Assembly (NCBI GenBank): GCA_023231265.1
Contig: JALNVT010000053.1
Coordinates: 1-12,828, forward strand
Direction of reading: 5' to 3'
Source of the DNA: Sphaerochaetaceae bacterium
GTDB lineage: Bacteria > Spirochaetota > Spirochaetia > Sphaerochaetales > Sphaerochaetaceae
DNA length: 12,828 nt
The notes under the pieces are model-generated. The model ran no database searches, was not told the origin of the DNA, and worked only from the letters and a program-made list of their open reading frames with translations. Position numbers and translations under genes: made by a program. Every line of letters begins with the position of its first letter. The stretch's first letter is position 1. Shown here piece after piece: positions 5,938 through 12,828 of the stretch.

Positions 5938-8087
5938 TATTTTGTATCTTTTGCAGGTCTTCTTGAAGGTTTTTCAACTTTACCTAAGTCGATTAGAGCA
6001 TCAACATAAGATAAGTTCAATCTACCCTGTCTATCAACTTCCATCAACTTAATTGGAATTTCTTGTCCAACTTTCAATACGTCTTCGACATTATTTACAC
6101 GTTTGACATCAAGTTTTGAAATATGACAGAGTCCTTCTTTACCAGGTAAAATTTCAACAAATGCACCAAAGTCCATGATCTTCTTAACTGTACCATTGTA
6201 GATATGACCTACTTCTGGTTCTTCAATAATTGATTTAACAAGTTCTTTAGCAGATTTTGCGCTTGCAGCATTCTTACCATAAATAGTAACTGTACCATCA
6301 TCAGCGATGTTTACTTCTGCACCAGTTTGAGCTGCGATACCCTTGATAGTTTTACCACCAGTACCGATAACTGCACCAATTTTATCTTCTGCAACCTTCA
6401 TTGATAGAATTGCTGGAGCATTTTCATTGATTTTTTCTCTTGGAGCTGAAATAGATTCTTTCATGATTCCTAGAATATGTAGTCTGCCGTCTTTAGCCTG
6501 ACTTAGAGCTTTGCTCATAATTTCAGGAGTAACACCAGCAATTTTTATATCCATCTGGAAAGCAGTGATACCATCTTCTGTTCCAGTTACTTTAAAGTCC
6601 ATATCACCAAGGTGATCTTCTTCACCTAAGATATCAGATAGAACAACATATCTTTCGTAGTCTGCACCACTTGTGATTAGACCCATAGCAATACCTGCAA
6701 CAGGTTTCTTAAGAGGAACACCAGCATCCATTAATGATAGACAACCACCACAAACTGAAGCCATTGATGATGAACCATTTGATTCCATGATATCAGATAC
6801 AACACGAATTGTGTAAGGGAATTCATCTTGTGTAGGAAGTACAGCTTTTAAAGCTCTCCAAGCAAGATGTCCGTGTCCAATTTCTCTTCTACCAGTATTC
6901 AATCTACCACATTCACCTACAGAGTATGGAGGGAAATTATAGTGAAGCATGAAGTTAGAGAAGTGTTTATCTCCATCAATATCATCAAACATCTGAGCAT
7001 CAGATGCAGCACCTAAAGTTGTAGTTGCTAATGATTGAGTTTCACCTCTTGTGAACAAAGCAGAACCGTGTGTCTTTGGAAGAACTCCAACTTCACATGT
7101 AATAGGTCTGATTTCTGTAACAGATCTACCATCAGTTCTAACGCCTTCATCAAGAATAGAAGATCTCAAGATTGTGTATTCTAAATCTTCATATAATGCA
7201 GCCAATTGACCAGGTCTCTTATCATCTGCTGCAATTTCTTCAGCAAACTTTTCACCAATGTTTTTATGTGCAGCATCAAGTGCAGCATATCTCAACATCT
7301 TACCTTTAACAAAAGATGCTTCTTTAACTAAAGGAGTTGCATATTCTCTTACAGGTTCTAACCATGATAAATCTTCTTCAATTTTCAATACTGGAAGTTT
7401 TTCTTTACCAGCAAGCTCTTTTAATTCTAATTGAGCTTTACAGATATCTTTAATTACTGGGTGAGCAATAGCAATTGCATCAAGCATATCTTGTTCAGAT
7501 ACTTCTTTAGCCCCACCTTCAACCATTGTGATACCAACCATGGTACCTGCTACAACGATTTCTAATTCAGAGCTTTCAATCTGTTGAAAAGTTGGGTTGA
7601 TGATATATTTGCCATCAACTTTTGCAACTCTTACAGCAGCAATAGGACCATCAAATGGAATATCACTGATTGTTACAGCAGCACTTGCAGCGTTAATTGC
7701 GATGATGTCTGGTGTGTTGATTTGGTCAGTTGAAACAACTGTTGGTACAATTTGAATTTCACGACCGAAAGCTTTGTCAAACAAAGGTCTCAATGGTCTA
7801 TCAATCAAACGACTTACCAAGATTTCTTTGTCTTTTGCTCTACCTTCTCTTTTTAAGTAACCACCTGGGATTTTACCAGCAGCATAGTACTTTTCATTAT
7901 ATTCAACTTGTAGTGGAACATAATCTAAAGGTTGTGTTGGTTCGTGACCACAACATGCAGTTGCAATAACAGCACTACCTTCATAATGAGCATAAACTGC
8001 GCCGCTTGTTTGCTTTGCAATTTTTCCAGTTTCAAACACTAGCTCTGCATCACCGATGCGAACGCTTGCTTTTTTTGTTTCAAACAT
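5937..8087 (-). CDS. pnp: Polyribonucleotide nucleotidyltransferase (PNPase)
   Basis: PNPase degrades RNA 3'-to-5' by phosphorolysis and acts in mRNA decay. The 716-residue protein has the full domain order: first RNase PH-like domain (about 10-140) with the RNA-contacting KREGRAKDKE (79-88), an all-alpha linker (about 205-310), second RNase PH domain (about 320-550), KH domain with the GxxG-type loop VIGTGGKTIK (573-582), and an S1 domain from about 625 (GTVKKIMDFGAFVEILPG) to 695. The active site DHLGDMD is at 491-497; Asp491 and Asp497 correspond to the two catalytic aspartates of E. coli PNPase. The start ATG at 8087 has AAGGA 7 nt upstream (8099-8095). It follows rpsO after a terminator and has its own promoter, an arrangement like that in enterobacteria. 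It is the first gene of a likely six-gene unit. Confidence 0.99.
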   Translation of the reverse strand: MFETKKASVRIGDAELVFETGKIAKQTSGAVYAHYEGSAVIATACCGHEPTQPLDYVPLQVEYNEKYYAAGKIPGGYLKREGRAKDKEILVSRLIDRPLRPLFDKAFGREIQIVPTVVSTDQINTPDIIAINAASAAVTISDIPFDGPIAAVRVAKVDGKYIINPTFQQIESSELEIVVAGTMVGITMVEGGAKEVSEQDMLDAIAIAHPVIKDICKAQLELKELAGKEKLPVLKIEEDLSWLEPVREYATPLVKEASFVKGKMLRYAALDAAHKNIGEKFAEEIAADDKRPGQLAALYEDLEYTILRSSILDEGVRTDGRSVTEIRPITCEVGVLPKTHGSALFTRGETQSLATTTLGAASDAQMFDDIDGDKHFSNFMLHYNFPPYSVGECGRLNTGRREIGHGHLAWRALKAVLPTQDEFPYTIRVVSDIMESNGSSSMASVCGGCLSLMDAGVPLKKPVAGIAMGLITSGADYERYVVLSDILGEEDHLGDMDFKVTGTEDGITAFQMDIKIAGVTPEIMSKALSQAKDGRLHILGIMKESISAPREKINENAPAILSMKVAEDKIGAVIGTGGKTIKGIAAQTGAEVNIADDGTVTIYGKNAASAKSAKELVKSIIEEPEVGHIYNGTVKKIMDFGAFVEILPGKEGLCHISKLDVKRVNNVEDVLKVGQEIPIKLMEVDRQGRLNLSYVDALIDLGKVEKPSRRPAKDTK

Positions 8088-8174
8088 TTCTTATTCCTTA
8101 TTCTTTATTCTTTTACATTCTTTATAATAGTTCTTTTTATTTCTTTTGAAACCAGTCCTATTTGTATAAATAAC

Positions 8175-8203
8175 ATTATCTATTATTTTTGAATCTTTTT
8201 CAA
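8175..8203 (-). promoter_or_regulatory. Sigma-70-type promoter of the pnp-dut-lptF-lptG-tgt-murJ unit
   Basis: The minus strand carries TTGAAA (8203-8198), a 17-bp spacer, then GATAAT (8180-8175). Each hexamer differs from consensus at one position and the spacing is ideal. Transcription would begin near 8168, giving a leader of about 80 nt that is AT-rich and purine-rich, with AAGGA before the pnp ATG. The promoter sits directly downstream of the rpsO terminator, so it would restart transcription for the second block. Confidence 0.7.
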
Positions 8204-8227
8204 TGATAAATTTATTGTGTAGCAAAT

Positions 8228-8264
8228 AAAAAAACTCGCTTCCAACAAAGGTTACGAGTTTTTT
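8228..8264 (-). terminator. Rho-independent terminator after rpsO
   Basis: On the minus strand an arm AAAAAACTCG (8264-8255) is followed by a 16-nt loop region and the matching arm CGAGTTTTTT (8238-8229), which runs into a T-tract. The 10-bp stem has a 4-bp CTCG/CGAG core extended by A-T pairs. It begins 14 bp after the rpsO stop codon. The A-run and T-run symmetry means it could also work in the opposite direction, although no plus-strand gene ends here. Confidence 0.78.
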
Positions 8265-8278
8265 GTATTGAAGTTGTA

Positions 8279-8545
8279 TTACTTTCTGATTCCAAGTTCT
8301 GCAATCAAAGTTCTATAAGCATCAATGTCATTCTTGCTTAAGTAACGAAGAAGACGTCTTCTTTGACCAACCATCTGTAATAAACCACGACGTGATGCAT
8401 GATCTTTAGGATTAGCTTTGAAGTGACCCTGTAGGTCGTTGATACGAGCTGTTAATAATGCGATTTGTACTTGAGTACTTCCAGTGTTTGCTTCGCTACC
8501 GCCAAATTTAGCGATAATTTCTTCTTTTGCTTCTTTTGCTAGCAT
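8279..8545 (-). CDS. rpsO: Small ribosomal subunit protein S15
   Basis: S15 is an early-binding protein of the 30S platform that contacts the three-way junction of 16S rRNA helices 20-22 and forms a bridge to the 50S subunit. The 88-residue length matches the family (E. coli 89). Conserved blocks include GSTQVQIALLTARI (22-35), DHASRRGLLQMVGQRRRLL (48-66) and YLSKND (68-73), which contain the rRNA-binding His-Ala-Ser and Arg-rich elements. GAGGG at 8558-8554, overlapping the ribF stop, is 8 nt before the ATG. It lies 5 bp after ribF and is followed by a terminator. In E. coli S15 represses its own translation through its leader; no equivalent structure was established here. Confidence 0.98.
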   Translation of the reverse strand: MLAKEAKEEIIAKFGGSEANTGSTQVQIALLTARINDLQGHFKANPKDHASRRGLLQMVGQRRRLLRYLSKNDIDAYRTLIAELGIRK

Positions 8546-8550
8546 AAAAA

Positions 8551-9348
8551 TTACCCTCTTTTTTGAACAAAGTTCAAAAATCTATTATTTTCGAAAGAAT
8601 CAGATATTGGACTGACTTTCAACATGTCATCAACAATTTCAATTGTTGTTTTCATATCTGTATCTGCCCAAACACCATCATAAATCCCTTGTTCTGGAAC
8701 AAGTTGATTGAGATCTTCTTTCTTTATCAATAATTCGCCACCGAAAGATTGAGAAGGTGTTAACCTCAAATCCAGCTGATACGAATTACCGAGCAATATT
8801 TGAACTACGTCCAAATTGCCCTCAATGATTAGTTTTCTCAACATTGAACTGCTAATTACCTCTCCGTCAGTATTCAATACTGGTTTTATGATAATCACCT
8901 TAGAGCCCTGTTGAAATTGGTTCATGATTCTCTCTATCTCAGAAGGACCGGCTTGATTCTTTAGAGACCCAAGTTTGAAATCTTCACCAACAACTAATTT
9001 ATCTACTTTTAACTTAGTGTATAAAAGTGAGATAAACTCACTTGCACTAAGATTACGTATTTCAGGAGAAAAGTCAATAATCACCTGAAGTTTAAACCCT
9101 ATTTTTTCGAACAATCTTTTTCTTTGTTCAAATGTATTCAGTGCTTTAACATTTTTCTGTCTTCCTACTGCCATTTTAGGGTTTTTATCAAAGGTCATGA
9201 TAACAGGAAAGTCAGATCCATTTATACATTTCTTGAATATCTTTTGATGTCCAAGATGCACACCATCAAAAACACCAATACATAGTGAAACATTTTCTGA
9301 AATTACAGAAGGACTTTTAAGCCATTCACTAAATATTACGGTATCCAT
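8551..9348 (-). CDS. ribF: RibF-type FMN adenylyltransferase (FAD synthetase) with degenerate riboflavin kinase domain
   Basis: The N-terminal nucleotidyltransferase half makes FAD from FMN and ATP. Its motifs are intact: GVFDGVHLGHQ (25-35) with the HxGH-like ATP site, VIMTFDKNP (49-57), VVGEDFKLG (119-127), and ISSSMLRKLI (165-174), the ISSTxIR-type phosphate-binding motif. Normal bifunctional RibF is about 305-315 residues and continues with a riboflavin kinase domain. Here the protein has only 265 residues. After LLGNSYQL (185-192) I find neither the GxPTAN metal/ATP motif nor the TFG/E catalytic region; only LVPEQGIYDGVW (216-227) recalls the kinase fold. I infer that FAD synthetase activity is kept and kinase activity is doubtful. 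No stop or frameshift in the DNA explains the loss. It lies 17 bp after truB and 5 bp before rpsO, a common neighbourhood for ribF. The Shine-Dalgarno site is weak. Confidence 0.9.
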   Translation of the reverse strand: MDTVIFSEWLKSPSVISENVSLCIGVFDGVHLGHQKIFKKCINGSDFPVIMTFDKNPKMAVGRQKNVKALNTFEQRKRLFEKIGFKLQVIIDFSPEIRNLSASEFISLLYTKLKVDKLVVGEDFKLGSLKNQAGPSEIERIMNQFQQGSKVIIIKPVLNTDGEVISSSMLRKLIIEGNLDVVQILLGNSYQLDLRLTPSQSFGGELLIKKEDLNQLVPEQGIYDGVWADTDMKTTIEIVDDMLKVSPISDSFENNRFLNFVQKRG

Positions 9349-9365
9349 TCTTTCTACTACTTTTT

Positions 9366-10271
9366 TTATCTATCGAAACATGGATGAATTTGAGATATTA
9401 TTGTATCAACTTCACCATCTAATCGCTGTGAAACAACACAACGAAGAACCTTATCTGGGGTATAGATTGCTCCATACCTTGAGTTCTCTGCTTCTCTTAT
9501 CGTTATAAGTTCTTTTCTTTCAGGTCGTCGTCCATTTGATAAATAAAACAATTTATCAGCACTTATTTCATATAATGAAACATTGTCCATCTGTGAAATA
9601 AGGAAATCTGTTTTGCTGCACATATCAAGCATTTTTTCAGTATCATCTGCTTTTACAGCATCTTCAACTTTAAAAGGTCCAACCTCAGTTCGCTCAAGAG
9701 CAATTAAGTGACCACGACTTCCACATTCAAGAGCCAAATCTCTTGCAATAGATCTTATATAAGTTCCTTTTGATACTTTTATTGAACAAACTAAATCACG
9801 ACCGTCATAACTTATTATATCAAAATCATAAATTGTAACAGGTCGTTTGTTCATTTCAACTTCTTTGCCTGATCTTGCAATTTCATAAGCTCGCTTACCA
9901 TTTACATGGATAGCTGAATACAAAGGAGGAGCCTGCAGAATCTCACCTAAAAACTTTTCCTTTATAGCTTTTTCAATTTGCTCTAAGGTTGGTTTTGCGG
10001 CAGTTGCTATTACCTCTCCCTCAGGATCTAAAGTTTCAGTTTCCTCTCCGAAACGGATTGTAGCTGTATACTTTTTATCTAAAGTTGAAAAAAGAACATT
10101 CAATTTGGTCATAGAACCTGTAAGAACTATCATGAGGCCATGGGCAAACTTATCAAGTGTACCCGTGTGACCTACTTTCTTATCGATTTTACGTTTGATT
10201 GCGCCAAGTGATCTGAAACTGGTCACACCACTTGGTTTATCTATCAATAAAATATGCGAATTATTCCCCAT
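9366..10271 (-). CDS. truB: tRNA pseudouridine-55 synthase TruB
   Basis: TruB isomerises uridine-55 in the T-loop of tRNAs. The 301-residue protein opens with LLIDKPSGVTSF (8-19). The catalytic motif GHTGTLD (34-40) ends in the nucleophile Asp40, and Tyr68 in KKYTA is the expected active-site tyrosine. Further family blocks are LYSAIHVNGKRAYEIAR (117-133), SKGTYIRSIARDLA (167-180) and LERTEVGPF (192-200). After Asp40 the usual P-x-A-T-G-V reads KFAHGL, a form I associate with spirochaetal TruB. The C-terminal about 70 residues form a weakly conserved tail where a PUA domain lies in other species. The start overlaps the rbfA stop by 11 bp, and no strong Shine-Dalgarno site is visible, so coupling to rbfA is likely. 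Confidence 0.96.
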   Translation of the reverse strand: MGNNSHILLIDKPSGVTSFRSLGAIKRKIDKKVGHTGTLDKFAHGLMIVLTGSMTKLNVLFSTLDKKYTATIRFGEETETLDPEGEVIATAAKPTLEQIEKAIKEKFLGEILQAPPLYSAIHVNGKRAYEIARSGKEVEMNKRPVTIYDFDIISYDGRDLVCSIKVSKGTYIRSIARDLALECGSRGHLIALERTEVGPFKVEDAVKADDTEKMLDMCSKTDFLISQMDNVSLYEISADKLFYLSNGRRPERKELITIREAENSRYGAIYTPDKVLRCVVSQRLDGEVDTIISQIHPCFDR

Positions 10272-10617
10272 CTTTTACCAACGAATCTATTAAATGATTG
10301 ATCTTCTGAGCTTTCTCATAAGATGTATCAGCTTTAAAGGTAAGTTTTGGAGTATTTCTAGTACCAAGGAACTTACCAATTCTGCCCTGAATGAAAGGAG
10401 CTGCATTCTGCAGTCCTTCCACACTTTTATTAAGAGATCCATCGTCAAGGAAAGAAGAAATATACACAACTGCATAAGCATTATCGTGGGAAAGACTTAC
10501 TTTCGAAACGCTAACTAAAGTGCTGACGTTATGATTTTTAATCTCTCCTTGTACGATCAATGTGCTTATAGCCTCTATCAATTTTGCTTCTATTCTAGCT
10601 TGACTATATTTACTCAT
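10261..10617 (-). CDS. rbfA: Ribosome-binding factor A
   Basis: RbfA is a small KH-fold protein that assists late maturation of the 30S subunit and processing of the 16S rRNA 5' end. The 118-residue length is typical. It begins with a basic helix (SQARIEAKLIEAISTLI), then has the strand region with VSKVSLSHDNAYAVVYIS (37-54), and ends with TPKLTFKADTSYEKAQKI (89-106), matching the conserved P-x-L-x-F-x-x-D-x-S end of the family. The ATG overlaps the infB stop as TAATG, and rbfA sits between infB and truB, the classic bacterial order. Translation is probably coupled to infB, since the only purine-rich AAGG upstream is about 12 nt away. Confidence 0.96.
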   Translation of the reverse strand: MSKYSQARIEAKLIEAISTLIVQGEIKNHNVSTLVSVSKVSLSHDNAYAVVYISSFLDDGSLNKSVEGLQNAAPFIQGRIGKFLGTRNTPKLTFKADTSYEKAQKINHLIDSLVKDGE

Positions 10618-12828
10618 TATTTTTTACTACCTTGATCCAATTTTCTTGCAATTTTTTCAGTTTCAATTATTTCTAAGATATCTCCTGCTTTAATGTCTTG
10701 GAAGTTTTCAAGTCCAATACCACATTCATATCCCATTGTAACTTCTTTAGCATCATCTTTGAATCTCTTCAAGGATGTAAGTTTGATTAAGTTTTTGCTC
10801 AACTGAATGTTATCTCTGATAACCTTAACTAAGCTATTTCTCTTAACCTTACCTTCTGTAACGTAACAACCTGCAATAAGACCAATTCTTGGTACTTTGA
10901 AGGTATCTCTAACTTCAACCTTACCAATTTCAACTTCTTTAATGATTGGAGACAACATACCTTCCATTGCGGCAGTAACATCATCAACTACATCATAAAT
11001 AACATTGTATTTTCTGATCTCAACTTTTTCTTGTTCAGCTAAAACCAATGCTCTAGGAGTAGGTCTTACGTTAAATCCAATAACAAGAGCTTCGGAAGCG
11101 GAAGCCAAAGTAATATCACTTTCAATAATAGCACCAGCTGATGATCTGATTACATTCAATCTGATTTCAGGAGTTGATAATTTCTCAAGTGTACCTTGAA
11201 GTGCTTCTACAGAACCCTGTACATCACCCTTAATGATAACATTGAAGGATTGGATAGAACCTTCTTGTACCTTAGTAAATAATGTATCAAGAGTGAACTT
11301 ATTGGTAGCACTTGTGCCCATTCTCTTAAGTTCTTGTCTCTTAGCACCAACCTGTCTAGCCTGTTTCTCATCCTCAGTAACCTGGAATGGATCACCTGCA
11401 GAAGGAATATCAGATAGACCGATAATCTCAACAGGAGTAGCAGGACCTGCTTCTTCTATTTGAACACCCTTATCGTTAAACATTGCTCTTACACGACCTG
11501 GATAAATACCAGCTACGTAATAATCGCCTTTATGTATTGTACCCTTTTCAATAAGAACAGTAGCTACAGTACCACGACCTTGGTCAATTCTAGATTCAAT
11601 AATCTTACCTTCAGCTCTTGTATTTGGGTTAGCAGTTAACTCAAGAATTTCACTTTCCAATAAAATAGAATCCAATAATTCTTCAATACCTTGCTTCTTC
11701 AATGCAGAAATCTCACAGTACAATGTTGAACCACCCCATGCTTCTGGCATCAAGCCAAGATCGGATAATTGTTGCATTACTCTTTCAGGATTTGCATCAG
11801 GTAAATCACATTTATTAACAGCAACGATAATAGGTACTTTCGCAGCCTTTGCATGATCTACAGCTTCACGTGTCTGAGGCATTACACCATCATTTGCAGC
11901 TACTACCAATACAACAATATCAGTAATTTGTGCACCACGAGCTCTCATCATTGTAAATGCTTCGTGTCCTGGAGTATCTAAGAATACAATCTCTCCTTTA
12001 TTTTTGTAATTCACTTTGTAGGCACCAATGTGCTGAGTAATACCACCAAATTCGCCACCAACAACATTTGTTGATCTGATTGCATCCAATAACTTTGTTT
12101 TACCATGGTCAACGTGTCCCATGATTGTAACAATTGGTGCTCTAGGTTCTAATTCTTCCTCACTGTCTTCTTCACTTTCAATGATTGTTTCATCATATAA
12201 AGATACAAGATTAACTTTACAGTTGAACTCTTCAGCAATAATTGCAGCAGTATCATGATCGATCTGTTGATTGATTGTAACCATCATACCCATACCAAAT
12301 AACTTAGCAATGATATCATTAGCTTTCAAATTCATCTTTTTAGCTAAATCTGCAACAGTAATAGATTCCATCATATCAATTGATTTTGGTACTGAAGCTA
12401 AAGCTGCAGCTGCCTGTTCTCTCTTCTTCTGTAGTTGGAATTCTTTTTCCTGTGATGCATCTCTTCTCTGATAAGAACTGTTAGATCTTCTCTTGTTGAA
12501 GGTCTTCTTGGTGCTCTTTCCAGATCCTAATGTCTGAGGAGCTGAACCGTTGTTGCCATTAGAGTTTCTATTATTGAAACCACCAGAAGGTCTGTTGCCG
12601 TTATAGCCGCCAGAAGGTCTGTTGCCGTTATAGCCGCCAGAAGGTCTGTTGCCGTTGTAGCCACCAGAAGGTCTGTTGCCGTTGTAACCGCCAGAAGGTC
12701 TGTTGCCATTGTAGCCACCAGAAGGTCTGTTACCGTTGTAACCGCCAGAAGGTCTGTTACCGTTGTAACCGCCAGAAGGTCTGTTACCGTTGTAACCGCC
12801 AGAAGGTCTGTTACCATTATAACCGCCA
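10617..12828 (-). CDS. infB: Translation initiation factor IF-2, N-terminus beyond window edge
   Basis: IF-2 is the GTPase that brings initiator fMet-tRNA to the 30S subunit and promotes 50S joining. The frame is open from the right edge, giving 736 visible residues. Visible order: a GGYNGNRPS repeat array (12828-12583), a short Asn/Gly and basic linker, an Arg/Lys/Gln/Glu-rich helix-like segment, the IF2_N domain starting at MESITVADLAKKM, an acidic linker, then the G domain. Counting from the internal ATG at 12374, G1 is GHVDHGKT (86-93), G3 DTPGH (133-137) and G4 NKCD (187-190). Domains II and III and the C-terminal tRNA-binding domain (SLKRFKDD, YECGIGLENF) are complete. The ATG at 12374 is not the start, because coding sequence with synonymous-only repeat variation continues upstream. 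rbfA follows with a 1-bp overlap. Confidence 0.97.
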   Translation of the reverse strand, partial: GGYNGNRPSGGYNGNRPSGGYNGNRPSGGYNGNRPSGGYNGNRPSGGYNGNRPSGGYNGNRPSGGYNGNRPSGGYNGNRPSGGFNNRNSNGNNGSAPQTLGSGKSTKKTFNKRRSNSSYQRRDASQEKEFQLQKKREQAAAALASVPKSIDMMESITVADLAKKMNLKANDIIAKLFGMGMMVTINQQIDHDTAAIIAEEFNCKVNLVSLYDETIIESEEDSEEELEPRAPIVTIMGHVDHGKTKLLDAIRSTNVVGGEFGGITQHIGAYKVNYKNKGEIVFLDTPGHEAFTMMRARGAQITDIVVLVVAANDGVMPQTREAVDHAKAAKVPIIVAVNKCDLPDANPERVMQQLSDLGLMPEAWGGSTLYCEISALKKQGIEELLDSILLESEILELTANPNTRAEGKIIESRIDQGRGTVATVLIEKGTIHKGDYYVAGIYPGRVRAMFNDKGVQIEEAGPATPVEIIGLSDIPSAGDPFQVTEDEKQARQVGAKRQELKRMGTSATNKFTLDTLFTKVQEGSIQSFNVIIKGDVQGSVEALQGTLEKLSTPEIRLNVIRSSAGAIIESDITLASASEALVIGFNVRPTPRALVLAEQEKVEIRKYNVIYDVVDDVTAAMEGMLSPIIKEVEIGKVEVRDTFKVPRIGLIAGCYVTEGKVKRNSLVKVIRDNIQLSKNLIKLTSLKRFKDDAKEVTMGYECGIGLENFQDIKAGDILEIIETEKIARKLDQGSKK
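12583..12828 (-). repeat. 27-bp in-frame tandem repeat array encoding (GGYNGNRPS)n in IF-2
   Basis: Nine complete 27-bp units and the start of a tenth run without any spacer from 12583 to the window edge. On the plus strand each unit begins ccagaaggtctgtt. Units 1 and 2 are identical, as are units 6, 7 and 8. All differences between units that I found (Gly GGC/GGT, Asn AAC/AAT, Tyr TAT/TAC) are at third codon positions, so the encoded nonapeptide GGYNGNRPS is invariant in every copy. The peptide has one Arg and one Tyr per unit and no hydrophobic core residues, so it should be a disordered, positively charged tail. The array may continue further to the right. Confidence 0.95.

Noticed and set aside
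12372..12374. ATG at 12374 as the start of infB
   Set aside because: The reading frame continues upstream to the window edge with no stop and with clearly protein-constrained repeats; IF-2 normally has a long N-terminal region before the IF2_N domain.
12527..12817. Minus-strand open frame of about 96 residues with a repetitive TDLLAVTTV-like sequence
   Set aside because: It is another frame of the infB 27-bp repeat. Variation between units is synonymous only in the GGYNGNRPS frame, which continues into the IF-2 domains.
12583..12828. Regular 27-bp repeats as a possible CRISPR array
   Set aside because: The units abut with no spacers, keep reading frame and sit inside infB.
1..12828. An undescribed defence, mobile or secondary-metabolism system
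   Set aside because: Every substantial gene belongs to a known housekeeping family except the small EF-hand lipoprotein, and no transposase, integrase, toxin-antitoxin pair or retron-like element is visible.

Overview
The window is a compact, low-GC, co-directional stretch. Every supported gene lies on the minus strand, so transcription runs from position 12828 towards position 1. Gene content and order are infB-rbfA-truB-ribF-rpsO-pnp-dut-lptF-lptG-tgt-murJ, followed by a separate small lipoprotein gene. It is chromosomal housekeeping sequence. The organism is most likely a spirochaete, possibly of the Treponema group. Reasons are the TLDKFAxGL form of the TruB active site, the style of the Tgt DVCTPPE motif, an IF-2 with a long low-complexity N-terminus, a loose lipobox in the lipoprotein, and a double-membrane envelope (LptF/LptG plus MurJ) in an AT-rich genome. 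This placement is inference from remembered family features, not from a database search.

Region 12828-8279 is a translation block. It holds infB (N-terminal part beyond the right edge), rbfA, truB, ribF and rpsO, packed with overlaps or short gaps. The visible start of infB carries a perfect in-frame tandem array of a 27-bp unit encoding GGYNGNRPS. RibF is short and has kept the FMN adenylyltransferase half, while its riboflavin kinase half looks degenerate. A Rho-independent terminator follows rpsO at 8264-8228.

Region 8278-8088 is the longest gap between genes in this cluster. It holds that terminator and a near-consensus sigma-70-type promoter (TTGAAA, 17 bp, GATAAT) driving the next block: pnp, dut, lptF, lptG, tgt and murJ (8087-444). 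These six genes have overlaps or gaps of at most 38 bp, so they probably form one transcription unit combining RNA turnover, nucleotide-pool hygiene, lipid export to the outer membrane, tRNA queuosine modification and the lipid II flippase. Three starts in this block are non-ATG: lptF TTG, tgt GTG and murJ TTG. The murJ start is placed at 1988, where a Shine-Dalgarno site fits, rather than at the upstream ATG at 2099.

Region 443-1 holds a 125-bp AT-rich intergenic stretch, then the start of a gene for a secreted lipoprotein with two textbook EF-hand calcium loops and a Gln/Gly-rich tail that runs off the left edge.

I found no mobile element, CRISPR array, tRNA or rRNA, and no evidence of an undescribed defence or other novel system. 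The most unusual items are the IF-2 repeat array, the degenerate RibF kinase domain and the EF-hand lipoprotein.
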